From Chloropicon primus (taxonomy: Eukaryota > Chlorophyta > Chloropicophyceae > Chloropicales > Chloropicaceae): 64,000 nucleotides of DNA. Within the stretch, counting starts at the first letter, position 1. The number at the start of each line of letters is the position of its first letter. Where the stretch lies: contig CP060762.1 of the NCBI GenBank assembly GCA_023205875.1, forward strand, positions 558,001-622,000, read 5' to 3'. A model generated the notes under the pieces. It saw nothing but the letters and a program-made list of their open reading frames with translations, did not search any database and was not told the origin of the DNA. The position numbers and the translations under genes were made by a program. Below, piece after piece: positions 15,583 through 25,500 of this stretch.

Positions 15583-16374
15583 CACGTCCGTGACTTGGTT
15601 TACTCTCTCTACGCCGGCTTGTGCTCAGCGTTTTACGTCATTCCCCCGCCCGGGTCATCGGACAGCTTCACCTGCCTCTTTCAGGGCCGGGACATCGATG
15701 GGGGCCGGGGGGTCAGAGCAACGCTGAGCGGTGCGAGCGATGGCATGATTGAGTTGCTCCGGGAGGACTTTGGGTTGGAGCCTGTTGTGTGTGGCTTGGG
15801 GGAGAGGGGGAAGAGAATCGCAGACAAGCTGAAGATGGCCGGCGGGGATGGGCACAAGGTCCTTCTGTTCCTTGGGAGGGAGCAGGTTCACGGGCTCTTT
15901 GACTTTTTGATCACCACCTGTGGCAAAACGTATCACAAGCAGAGAGATGTGCCGACCCTGTTGGCCCCCGTGCCCTTTGAGGGCTCAAGCGTGAAGCGTT
16001 ACGCTGGGGTGTACAGGAAGAACACTCTTCTGAAACACAAGCACGAGAGGGGGCTTCAAACCTTCACCTTAACCTTTCAGGACGACGGAGGTCTCTTCCT
16101 GCCTCCCTGGGTGGTCGATCGGCTCTGCACAACCTTTCGCAAGACCCAAAGTTCCTTCTCGATGACCAGTGATTCGGGGGTCGACTTCAAAACAACGTCG
16201 TTGCAGTGTGGTGGTGGCGAGGACGGCAACAACAACGAGGACGTGAACGAGCGTGGAGAGGAAAGGTCGGAGTATGGAGGCGGGTTCTGGGATACGGAAG
16301 AGTGCGACAAGTGGCAGGAACGAGGAGGCAACATTGCGAACCTTCAGTGCGAGAAAGGTGTGTTTGTAATTTAG
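15583..16374 (+). CDS. DONSON: DONSON C-terminal half (5' part absent)
   Basis: About 263 residues without an ATG at the head. The frame opens at HVRDLVYSLYAGLCSAFYVI just after GGCAG at 15582, which could be a splice acceptor. Blocks typical of the DONSON C-terminal domain are present: SFTCLFQG, VHGLFDFLI, PTLLAPVPFEGSSVKRYAG and FLPPWVVDRLCTTFRKTQ. DONSON helps assemble and protect the CMG replicative helicase. The N-terminal half expected for the family (about 250 residues with a DWSLKT-like block) is not found upstream. Either the island sits in an intron or it replaced the 5' end. Codons are host-like. Confidence 0.72.
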   Translation, partial: HVRDLVYSLYAGLCSAFYVIPPPGSSDSFTCLFQGRDIDGGRGVRATLSGASDGMIELLREDFGLEPVVCGLGERGKRIADKLKMAGGDGHKVLLFLGREQVHGLFDFLITTCGKTYHKQRDVPTLLAPVPFEGSSVKRYAGVYRKNTLLKHKHERGLQTFTLTFQDDGGLFLPPWVVDRLCTTFRKTQSSFSMTSDSGVDFKTTSLQCGGGEDGNNNEDVNERGEERSEYGGGFWDTEECDKWQERGGNIANLQCEKGVFVI

Positions 16375-16391
16375 GCTTTCGTGTGTGCATT

Positions 16392-16769
16392 TCACAACGC
16401 GGTCTTCCAGGTCTTGCTGAACATGGCGAGGGTGCTTGGAAAGAGCTCGACCATGACTTCAGGGCTGCTCCCTCGCTGCAAGCACTCCTCGAGCAAGTAA
16501 AGCTCCTCGAGAAGGGTCCGGACAGCTTTGGCAGACTTCATCAGCTTTGGTTGGATCTCCCCCAATTCCCCCAGAAGGAACTGGTGCGTGCAAGCCGGGT
16601 CCCTGAATTCGTTTTGGAGGTTCACGAGCTCCTCCATCTCCCTCGCCAGCCCTTTGATCCTCTCCTCCACTGTCCTGGCCCCTGGACTGAGATTCGCGTT
16701 CCCGGCGCCCCGTTTCATCTTCCCTCTCCTGTACGCGGTGTACCTCGCGCTCATGGAATCCCCCTTCAT
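16392..16769 (-). CDS. 125-residue hypothetical coiled-coil protein
   Basis: Starts at ATG 16769 (MKGDSMSARYTAYRRGKMK). A basic head is followed by predicted helices with heptad-like leucines (ARTVEERIKGLAREMEELV and KAVRTLLEELYLLEECLQ). Only 17 bases separate its stop from that of the DONSON fragment, tail to tail. An open frame without ATG extends a short way upstream. No family is recognised; a small complex subunit is possible. Confidence 0.5.
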   Translation of the reverse strand: MKGDSMSARYTAYRRGKMKRGAGNANLSPGARTVEERIKGLAREMEELVNLQNEFRDPACTHQFLLGELGEIQPKLMKSAKAVRTLLEELYLLEECLQRGSSPEVMVELFPSTLAMFSKTWKTAL

Positions 16770-17053
16770 GTAGACATCGCCGTTGGCCTCTGACCTGGCC
16801 TCTGGGGCTGACGTGGATGACGAGCATTACTATTAATACAAGGGAGGCTCGAGACACGACGAGGCAGACGACTCAAAGCCGGGACAGACAAGGCCAGCGG
16901 GGGAAAACAAACGAAAGAGAGCACACAGAGCGAAGCTACGTCTCGCGGGCTTTCGAGCGGTGGGTCGCTTGTGTTGTGCGTCGTCCTGTGGAGTGCGTAA
17001 GGTCACCGGCAAGTCCGAGGGTTTTTCTTCTTTGGGACACTCAGAGTGGGATC
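16770..17053. promoter_or_regulatory. BCAT promoter with recurrent element
   Basis: CTACGTCTCGCGGGCTTTCG at 16935-16954, pointing toward BCAT, is one of the clearest copies of the window-wide element. It is followed by GGGTCGCTTGTGTTGTGCGTCGTCC, a diverged form of the downstream blocks. A fragment GTCTCGAG on the opposite strand near 16841 may serve the leftward gene. Confidence 0.6.
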
Positions 17054-18334
17054 ATGAACATGTTGGCAGCTGCGAGGGGATGGCAGTGCACAGGCGCGTC
17101 CATCGCGTGCCGAGGGGCGAGAACCTTTGCCGTGTCGGCGACGCCAAAGGAGAGCGTGGTGCCGGAGGGCTCCGAGTCCGACGGCCAGCCCGGCACGTTT
17201 TACGCTCGCGACCTGGAGATCAAGGTGGACTCGCCTGAGAACATCAAGCCGCTTCCGGAGGACTTGACGGAGTTGAGCTTCGGCAAGGACTTCTCCCCTC
17301 ACGTCTTCAAGGTGTGCTGGAGCGCCGCCAAGGGCTGGGGCACGCCCAAGGTCAAGCCGTTCGAAAGCTTGAGCATTCACCCTGCCGCTCCGGTGATCCA
17401 CTACGGCGTGGGCTGCTTCGAGGGGATGAAGGCGTACGCGAGCGAGTCCGAGGAGGGGGACATCTTGCTCTTCCGACCGGACATGAACTTGAAGCGATTC
17501 AACTTCTCCATGTCCAGGTTGAGCTTGCCTGCCTTTGACGAGAAGGAGTTTCTGGGCTGCCTCAAGCGCATGCTCCAGGTGGACAAGGACCACGTCCCTA
17601 GAGCTCCCGGTTATTCTTTGTACCTCAGGCCGTTCGCGGCGGGAACGACGGCTACCCTGGGAGTGGCGCCGCCCGCGGACTGCGAGATCAACGTCATAGC
17701 CTGCCCGGTGGGACCCTACTATGCCGGAGGCTTGGTCCCTATTGACGTCCTTTTGGACGAGGACCACGTGAGGGCGTTTCCTGGGGGGACGGGCCAGTAC
17801 AAGGTGGGGGGAAACTACGCGCCAACTCTTCAGCACCTTCAACGGGCGTCCAAGGAGTTCGACTGCAAGCAGGTGCTGTACACCCTGCCTGGGCAGGAAG
17901 CGAGCACCCTGAACGAGAGGTACGTGGCGGAGTGCGGGGCGATGAACATGTTCTTCCTGCTCGAGAACGGGGCCTCGGGGGAAAGAGAGCTCGTGACGCC
18001 GCCACTCGACGGGACCATCCTCGCTGGTGTGACCAGGGACACCATCCTCCAGCTCTGCGGGGAGTGGGATGACTTCAAAGTTTCGGAGAGGATGATTTCA
18101 GTCCGGGAGATTGAGGAGCATGCCAGCGAGGGAAACCTGGTGGAGGTCTTCGGCTCCGGAACCGCCTGCATTATTCAGCCCATCAAGTGTCTTGTCAAGG
18201 ACAACGGGGCCAGGATCAACGTGAGAGAGAACACAGGGGAAGACAAGCTTTCGGACAAGATTTACAAGGCCATCACAGACATTCAGTATGGTCGTGTCAA
18301 GCACCGTTGGTCCGAGAGCATCTACGCCCCTTGA
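17054..18334 (+). CDS. BCAT: Branched-chain amino-acid aminotransferase
   Basis: A 426-residue fold-type IV PLP enzyme that interconverts Leu, Ile and Val with their 2-oxo acids. The PLP lysine is K250 in GGTGQYKVGGNYAPT. HYGVGCFEGMKAY, YLRPFAAGT and the C-terminal EVFGSGTACIIQP are standard BCAT blocks. The first 30 residues (MNMLAAARGWQCTGASIACR) are basic and lack acids, consistent with a mitochondrial or plastid presequence. The ATG follows the promoter element by about 100 bases; a second ATG lies two codons later. Confidence 0.93.
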   Translation: MNMLAAARGWQCTGASIACRGARTFAVSATPKESVVPEGSESDGQPGTFYARDLEIKVDSPENIKPLPEDLTELSFGKDFSPHVFKVCWSAAKGWGTPKVKPFESLSIHPAAPVIHYGVGCFEGMKAYASESEEGDILLFRPDMNLKRFNFSMSRLSLPAFDEKEFLGCLKRMLQVDKDHVPRAPGYSLYLRPFAAGTTATLGVAPPADCEINVIACPVGPYYAGGLVPIDVLLDEDHVRAFPGGTGQYKVGGNYAPTLQHLQRASKEFDCKQVLYTLPGQEASTLNERYVAECGAMNMFFLLENGASGERELVTPPLDGTILAGVTRDTILQLCGEWDDFKVSERMISVREIEEHASEGNLVEVFGSGTACIIQPIKCLVKDNGARINVRENTGEDKLSDKIYKAITDIQYGRVKHRWSESIYAP

Positions 18335-18444
18335 GGCAGCGAGTCCTTCAGACATATCTACATCCGAAAGAATTTTGTCCACAAAAGTTATAAGGTTTTT
18401 TTGAGAAACGTTTAATTATTTACAATTCATATATACTTGCCCCT

Positions 18445-21400
18445 TCATGCATCATCCTCGCTGCTCTCGCTGCTCTGCTGCAAGTCGAGCTTCCTCACCA
18501 CGTCACCCCCCTTTGCGGAGCCGGGGGCATCAAACACTCTGAGCTTGCTCTCGACGGAGGAGATCACTTCTTCAAAGTTTCGTGGCGTGGCCGGCGTTGG
18601 AGGGGTCTTCACCCCACCTCCGTCGCTGCTGTCCGTGCTTCCTGCAGAATAGTATGGAGGAGGAGAGTCGCCAAAGGAATCTGAGCTGCTGTGGTCTTCG
18701 GCGGCGGTCGAGTCCTCTGAGGAATCAAAGCACTTGGTTGAGGTGGCAGGCCTCGCAGGCGCAGATTCCGTGAACGAAGTCTTTTGGGTCTCTCCCTCCT
18801 CGCCCCACGCGGAACGGATCGGAGTGGGCGGCCTCTCCGGCTTGTCCTTTGCCGTGGGATCGTCCGTGAAATCAAGGTTTTCCATCTCGATCAACTCCTC
18901 GGCCTCCGTTTCCTGGGGCGCTTGCGTGAGAGAAGCCAGCAAAGCATGGGCCAGGAACATTTCATTGAACTCGTCGGAGTATTCCACAGTCTCCCTGGCC
19001 GTCGCCTTCGAGGACTTGTACATCTTTGAGATCTCTCCCTGCACCACCCGAGCGATGTCTTCGGACGAAACGCCCCCGGTTTCCTGCGCAAGCTCCCGCT
19101 CAAGATCCTCCGACAAGAACCTTCCCAAGATTTCCTCGACGACGTTGTCCAGGGTGATCTCCTGCTTGAACTGCGTCTGGATCTCTTTCATCGTGTAACG
19201 GCTGGGCACAGCAGGAGGGGGCTCTTCGCTCTCGCCCTCGATTTTCAGGGAGACCATCTCAAAGGCATTCTGCGTCGTGTCTGCTCGCTGCGGAGCGATG
19301 TCTTCGATGTCCACGTCGCAGACTTCCTCGAATTCGGGTTCCTCACCCCCCTGCCCTTCCTTCTCGAGTTGGAGACCCAAAGCCTCCTCCTCGGCCTGGT
19401 CCGCTGCGTCCCTCGCTGGCTTTGGCGGCGTGTCCGTTTGCACCGACTGCTCAACCTGCTGCAGTTCGGATGGGTCCGTTTGAACCTGAGAATCCACGCC
19501 CGGCTCCGATTTCACGACCTTGGCGACACTCGGCTGCTGAGAAGCCTGGCCTTGGTTGTTCCTCTCCATGCTTTCTTCCAGCTTCTTGAGGCGACTCTCG
19601 AGATCTGTCGTCCTGGCAATCTCTGACGGTGCATCAGCCACCTTGGGCAATTTCTTGCTCTGGTACTTGCTCTTGTCGTACCCCGCAGCGGAGCTCGTGG
19701 ACAGGCCCGACACGTCGCTCGACACGCTTCCCTCTTGGGCAATCTTTGGCTTTGGGGAGGGCTTCGATCTCGACGACGACTGCTGTGGCCTGGCCCTGGC
19801 CCTGGTCTCTTCTCTGCCTCTTTGCGCCTCGAGAGGCTCCCGGAGTCCTTGACTCTGGGCTTTCTCCTCGTTGCGCTGGAGAAGGGCGCCCTTCTTGGGA
19901 ACGAAGGGGCTTTCCCGGACCGCTCCAGATTCCTTCTTGTTGTCTTTCAGTTGCATCAGAAGGGAAGAGGCAGATGCTTTGACCTTGGTGCCCTCATCCA
20001 CAATGTCTTTCATTCGCGCCGAATCCACTGCCCCGTCCACCGGTCCTTCCTCGCTGGCAAGCGTTGCTGAGACGTTACCATGAGGACGCCCTTCGCTTCT
20101 TTGGCTGATTGGCCTCTGTGGCTGGACTGGCAGCTTGGTCTCTTGCCTTGCAACGGGTTTGGTGACGACTGGCGCCACGAAGTTTTTGGCGGCAAGCCTC
20201 TGAAGGCGCTTGGGGATGTCATAAAAGTCTGAGACCAGGGTCTCGTCCATGCTCGGTTGGTGCCCAGCCGTTAGCGAACCCCCTCCCGAGAAAAGGTCAT
20301 CAATGGTGCTCGTAATGAAATCCTGCGGTGCCTCGGCGTCCTCGTGAAGGCCAGTGCCCTCTTGAAAGAATTGGTCGTAACTCGTCTCAAAGTCAGTCAT
20401 AGACTTTGAGGGCTTTCTGATTCGGGCTTTGATTCGCTCCAGCTTCTGAGATGCCACTGCACACTCCAGGTGCTGCCCTTTGTAATCGTATTCGCCGCCC
20501 AACAATCTTTCGACGACTTGTGCAGCAGGAGCAAGGCTGGAATCGGAGACGATCCTGTCTGCCATTGCCACAGTGTCGTACGAATCGATCCCAAGCTTTT
20601 TGTAGAGCTCCGCGTCTGCCCTCTCCTGCTGCAAGGCGAAGGAACTCCTTCTTTCTTCGACCTCTTCATCCCTCGCCGCTGCAGCGTTTTGCCCACCCCC
20701 GGTCTTCAAGACGTCCGAGAAAAAGTTTGGCCGCCCTTGGGGGGGCTCGCCTCGCCCTTTCCTTGCTTCCCTTCTGGATGATCTCTTGGCCGGACCTCCG
20801 GATTGAGAATCCTCGTCCAAATCCCCCGCACTGGACTCTTGCCCAGAACTCGAGGAGACCTCCTGCTCCGACCCCGCCCTCTCGGCCTCTCCTGCCTTCA
20901 GCCTGCCGTCCTTGACGATGGGCGAGGAGCCCACAGAGACATAAGCTGGCTGCTGGGTCGATTCGGCGGTCCTTTCTGGTGGCCCGGGGGGCGAGTCGGT
21001 CGTTTTGAAAGGCACCGCGACCTTTGTCTGAAGGTTTGCCCCAAGATTTTGCAGCAATTCCAGCTCAACCAAAAACTCTTGAGCCTTCTTCCTGATTTCC
21101 GTTGCTGTCGACGGCACCTCCTCCCCCGTTTCCGAAGTTCCTGCCACCGCGTCGTCGGTCGACTGCTTTGCTGCCTCCCCGTTGGCCTGGCCCTGCAGCG
21201 CCAAGAAGGTGTCCTCCCTTCTCACGTGAACTTTTGGCGTGCTCGGGCCCGGGGCTTCCCTCTGAACGAGAGGCCTCTGCGACCCACGAGTCCCCATGGC
21301 GCCCTCGTCCTCCCGTGCCCCCTTCCTCGTGTGATCGATCACGATGGGTTGGAAGGACTCGAACGCTTGTCCACCCGGTGATGCAGTCGCCTCGGGGTGA

Positions 21401-21891
21401 ATTCCCGAGGCGGACTGAGCGCTTGGCGACGTGCTGGCAACGCTCGCGTCTTCTGCCCTCGCCAAGCTCGCGTCGTTCTCGTCCTCGTCTTTCCATATGG
21501 GCTCCCCCTTGGCCAACCTGTCCGGGTCGCGAATCACATCGAAGACCCTCTTGAAGTATTTCTCCGCCACGTGGAGGTGCTTCTCGCTAGAGTCCAGGAC
21601 GTTCGAGACGTCCTTCCAAATGGCATCGGAGCTCTTCATGGCCACGGGCTTGGCCTTCTTCTTCTTCGGCGCCAACCTCCTGCTCTGGCTCTTCTGGACG
21701 GCTTCCGTCAAGATGCCTTCAAGCTCCAGGGACTTGCCCGGTCTCTCCACAACAGCGTCCACCTTCGACGGGACATTCCTCGCCACGAAGTTCTGACCCC
21801 GAAAGGCTTGGGCCGCCTCCTTCCTGTACTCCTCCAGCTCCCTCCTGTACCTCTCCCTCTCCGCCTTGAGGGCTTTCATGGCCCCTGCCAT
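18445..21891 (-). CDS. Long disordered coiled-coil protein, possibly TALPID3-like
   Basis: A 1148-residue intronless protein, mostly low-complexity, Ser/Glu-rich and disordered. It has a basic coiled N-terminus (ALKAERERYRRELEEYRKEAA) and a conserved-looking C-terminal block around residues 915-975 (YTMKEIQTQFKQEITLDNVV then EEILGRFLSEDLERELAQE). VQTD-type motifs occur twice before it (QVQTD, SVQTD). This order resembles the centriolar protein TALPID3, but the resemblance is weak. The neighbouring GCP6 gene gives some support for a microtubule-organising role. The promoter has two tandem copies of the recurrent element. Confidence 0.5.
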   Translation of the reverse strand: MAGAMKALKAERERYRRELEEYRKEAAQAFRGQNFVARNVPSKVDAVVERPGKSLELEGILTEAVQKSQSRRLAPKKKKAKPVAMKSSDAIWKDVSNVLDSSEKHLHVAEKYFKRVFDVIRDPDRLAKGEPIWKDEDENDASLARAEDASVASTSPSAQSASGIHPEATASPGGQAFESFQPIVIDHTRKGAREDEGAMGTRGSQRPLVQREAPGPSTPKVHVRREDTFLALQGQANGEAAKQSTDDAVAGTSETGEEVPSTATEIRKKAQEFLVELELLQNLGANLQTKVAVPFKTTDSPPGPPERTAESTQQPAYVSVGSSPIVKDGRLKAGEAERAGSEQEVSSSSGQESSAGDLDEDSQSGGPAKRSSRREARKGRGEPPQGRPNFFSDVLKTGGGQNAAAARDEEVEERRSSFALQQERADAELYKKLGIDSYDTVAMADRIVSDSSLAPAAQVVERLLGGEYDYKGQHLECAVASQKLERIKARIRKPSKSMTDFETSYDQFFQEGTGLHEDAEAPQDFITSTIDDLFSGGGSLTAGHQPSMDETLVSDFYDIPKRLQRLAAKNFVAPVVTKPVARQETKLPVQPQRPISQRSEGRPHGNVSATLASEEGPVDGAVDSARMKDIVDEGTKVKASASSLLMQLKDNKKESGAVRESPFVPKKGALLQRNEEKAQSQGLREPLEAQRGREETRARARPQQSSSRSKPSPKPKIAQEGSVSSDVSGLSTSSAAGYDKSKYQSKKLPKVADAPSEIARTTDLESRLKKLEESMERNNQGQASQQPSVAKVVKSEPGVDSQVQTDPSELQQVEQSVQTDTPPKPARDAADQAEEEALGLQLEKEGQGGEEPEFEEVCDVDIEDIAPQRADTTQNAFEMVSLKIEGESEEPPPAVPSRYTMKEIQTQFKQEITLDNVVEEILGRFLSEDLERELAQETGGVSSEDIARVVQGEISKMYKSSKATARETVEYSDEFNEMFLAHALLASLTQAPQETEAEELIEMENLDFTDDPTAKDKPERPPTPIRSAWGEEGETQKTSFTESAPARPATSTKCFDSSEDSTAAEDHSSSDSFGDSPPPYYSAGSTDSSDGGGVKTPPTPATPRNFEEVISSVESKLRVFDAPGSAKGGDVVRKLDLQQSSESSEDDA

Positions 21892-22533
21892 CCTCTACCT
21901 CTCCTCTGCAAACCAAAGAACCAAAACCAGAACGTCAATTCCTTGTCACTGCGTCATTCCCTTCGAGGTCGGGGTCTTCCGAAAGCTCTCGAGACAGTGC
22001 TTCTACCTTTTGCTCTCTCTTTCCCTTCCCGTCCCGTCCCCGGTCACGAGATCCAGTAACTCACCCCTTGCCTAAGCCAAGAAAAAACAAAAACAAAACA
22101 AAAGATGAACTTCATTCAGCGTTCAAATCCTCCACAGCACGTCATTCCCTTCGAGGTCGGGGTCTTTCGAAAGCTCTCGAGACGGTGCTTCCACATCTTT
22201 CTCTCCCTTTCCCTTCCCCTCTCGTCCTCGTCCTCAACCTCGGCCTGATCACTCACCCCCTTCGCTTCCTCCAGCAGCAGCTAAAACTATATTATTCAAA
22301 CTTGAAAGGAAGATCGTAGAGCGATCTCGCGCGAAAAAACCAAGGGAGCGCGAGCGGGAGAGAGAGAGAGAGAGAGAGGCCTCTGGGAGGCGAAGGAGGA
22401 AGGTTCGGGGATGGACGAGGGTTGAGATCGATCGTACGTCTCACGACCTTTCGATCGATACCTTGGTTGACGGGTTGGAGTCCACGCGTCAGTCGACGAC
22501 GACGGATTGTTCACATCGCATCGCGAGATCGGC
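21892..22533. promoter_or_regulatory. Divergent promoter with duplicated element
   Basis: Two copies of a block of about 75 bases lie at about 21952 and 22139. Each contains, on the minus strand, GTCTCGAGAGCTTTCG and then GACCCCGACCTCGAAGGG, facing the leftward gene. A rightward element CGTACGTCTCACGACCTTTC lies at 22434-22453, about 80 bases before the GCP6 start. A (GA)n tract lies at 22357-22378. Confidence 0.65.
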
Positions 22534-25500
22534 ATGGGCGATATCGGCATGGCACCGAGGTGGACGCGGGAGGAAGAGGACGGAGGCGTTCTCGGCCTCG
22601 TGCGACGCTTGTCTAAGAAGTTTTCGCCGCTCGTGGAAGGCGGAGGGGACAGCGGCGTGAGTGCCAAGTGGCTGGCACGGGCGAGGAAGGTGTCCATGGA
22701 GATCGTCCTCGCGAGGGGTCAGAGGCTTCTTTCCAAGGAGGACGGGGGGACGACGCGCGAGAGGGACGAAGAGGAGGTCCAAGCGAAGCTCTTGGCGATC
22801 AAGCTGAGTCTGGCGAGGCTTGAGAGGGAGGAGAGAAGCGGGACTTTGTTGGCGGACCGGCCGAGGGGAGGGTCAGTCACGTCGCCGTCGGGGTCGCGGG
22901 CGGGAGGACTCGACGCTCTCCTCGCAAAGTCAGTCGTTCCGCTGCCCGTGCTGAAGCTTTTGGTCCTGCTATCGCCACACTCTCGCGGTGGCGGGGGGTT
23001 CCGCATGGACGACGACGGCGCAGGTCTGTTGGAGTACGATCGGGACCTCGGGTCGATCTTGAACGGGTTCATGCCCGCGAAAGCGAAGGGGCTGCTACCC
23101 CTTCCTCGGATGATAGACGAAACGGGGGGGGAGGGCGACAAGGAGGACGTCGGCGCTCTGGGAGGACCCTTGGAGCCCCTGGGAGGTTTTAGCGGCAAAC
23201 GGGGAGGAGCGTCCTCGTTTTTCCTGGAAAGCCAGAACAGGGTGCACTCGGAGCTGGACGCAACGACCAGCGAGGAGGGGGACTCGCCTGCCTTCGCGTC
23301 GTCGTCGACGGCCTTGTCGATCATCGAAGCGGGGGAGCAGGGCAACATCGGAGGGGCAAGTTATTTCCAGGCCACGGCGAGCAGACTGCCCGTGCAAGGG
23401 CGAGGGCGACGCACGCAATCTGGGGAGCTGCCTGTGGTGAAGGCCGGGGGCAAAGGCTCGTCAGACCAAACGGTGACGGGTCGGAGCCCGGGGAATGGCG
23501 ATGAGGTGCTGCGAGGAATCGCAAAGATGATGGAGGAAGGCTGGTTGGCATCAGAGATCGAACTCAGCCAGCGGCAGACTTTTCGGACACGGCACAAAGT
23601 CCGAGGGGAGCCAAAGACCGACATCGAGTTGGTGAGGTATCTCCTGAACATCCTCCAAGGGTCCTTAGATTTCGTGCCCAAGCTGATCCAGTCGCGCCTG
23701 TGTTGGGCAGATTACGTCAGCACTCAGAACATGTGCATGGAATTTGTGAAGACGGGAGTGGCCCACCACAACCTCAAGTGCCTGGTTCACAACCTCCAAT
23801 ATGGTGCGGAGAATGCGAGGGTGGATCCCATAACTCAAGCCTTCGCGAGGACGATGGAAAATGTGCTCCTCCTCATCGACGTTGAGGCGGAGAGACTCTT
23901 TGCACAAGGAAGCGACTTGGTCGACAAAGCGACTTGTGATAAAGATGCCACAGTTGGGACCTCGAGGGCCTGCTACTCCTTTGCATCCCTGTCCGTGAGC
24001 GAGTTTTATGAGCTGACAATCCTGGTTAGAAGCCAGGTCACCTCCCTGGCCAATCTATGCGGATGCTTGACGGCCTTTGAGGACATCAAGAAGGACCCCG
24101 GCATTCTTCATAACAAGTGGAATAGGGTGACATTTCCCCGGGGCGAGGAGCTCTTGGATTACTTGTACAACCAATGCAGTTGCGCCAGTGGGCCCGAGGA
24201 ACAAGTGGTTCAGCGCTTGTTCCTAAATGCTCTCGAGCCCTTTGTCCAGAAGATCCATGAGTGCAGCTTTACGCATTTGCAATTGCCCAAGGAGGACTTC
24301 GTGGACAAGTACGCAGAGCTGTACCTTGGCGATGATGGAGACGAAACCGCTGACCATGCTCTGGGAATCAGCGTGCCCTCCTTCCTGAAAGACATTGCGG
24401 GCAAGATCAGACTGTCTTTCTTCCAGTACAACATACTGAAAGAGTTCGACCACTGTATTCCGTTGCTTTCCTTCATGGAGCACCTGTCAAAGGAGCTCAA
24501 GGTGCACGGCAAGTCCAGAGTGACCACGGCACTGACATTGGATGCTCGCGAGCTGGAACGAATTAGGGATCATTACACCACGATCTCTTCCGTAGCGAAC
24601 AGCGCCATCGATGGCTTGCTCTCCTTCCTTTCCGGGAAGAGGGCGTTCCAAAAAATCGCTTCGCAGACCGCTTCAAAGGCAAAGGTGATGTCCGTGGAGA
24701 AATCTTTAGCTAAAGCAGAGGAGGACAGCTTGATCCAGTCGAGAAGGAAGCGGGAAAGGCAGCAAGAGCTCGCGAGTGAAATGAAGTCTGCTGCTGCTGT
24801 TTACGAAGCAGCAAAGACTGCTGCCCGGAGTGCAGAGAAGGAGGCAGACAGGTTGAGGTTAGTGGAGGAAAGCCGGAGGAGGTCTGACATGATACAAGAG
24901 GCTTCTGTCATTTTGAGAGACCAAGCCGCCTTGAGAATGAAGAGGGTGCAGAAGGAGATTGATAGGCTCGAGTGGCGTCGGAGGAGAATAGAACTTCAAC
25001 CCAAGAGATTGACCTTTGACGGTGCTTCTCCTGCAAAGAAAGAAAGGGCCGGGGAAGATCCTTCTTGGCCTGCGGCGGAAGATGATCCGGAACTTGATAG
25101 GGCGTTGTCCCCTGAGCCTGATCACCAAGAGGGAGCTGAGGTTTCTGGCGAAATTGCGGAGCCCCGTCATTCCGAACCAGAGGTGAACGAGGACGTGGAC
25201 GAAAGCGAACGCGGCGCAGCAAAGGAGCTTACGCTGAAGGAAGGAGGAAACGCCGGTGATGTTTCCGAGCCAGATCAGACCAGCGAAGTTCGCAACTTCA
25301 GTGGAAATGAAATGGTTGGTGACAAGGGTGTGAACGGGAATGGCAGTTTAGCCCTTCAACCGTCGTCGAAATCGAATCGAAGAGGCGAAGAAGACGCCGT
25401 GCAGCTTGCTCCAGAATCAAGGGGAGACGTTGAAGCTGAGGCGGTGTCCCATCCTGCTGGCTTTGAGGAGGAGCACAGCGTCGGTCATTTTGAAGATGAT

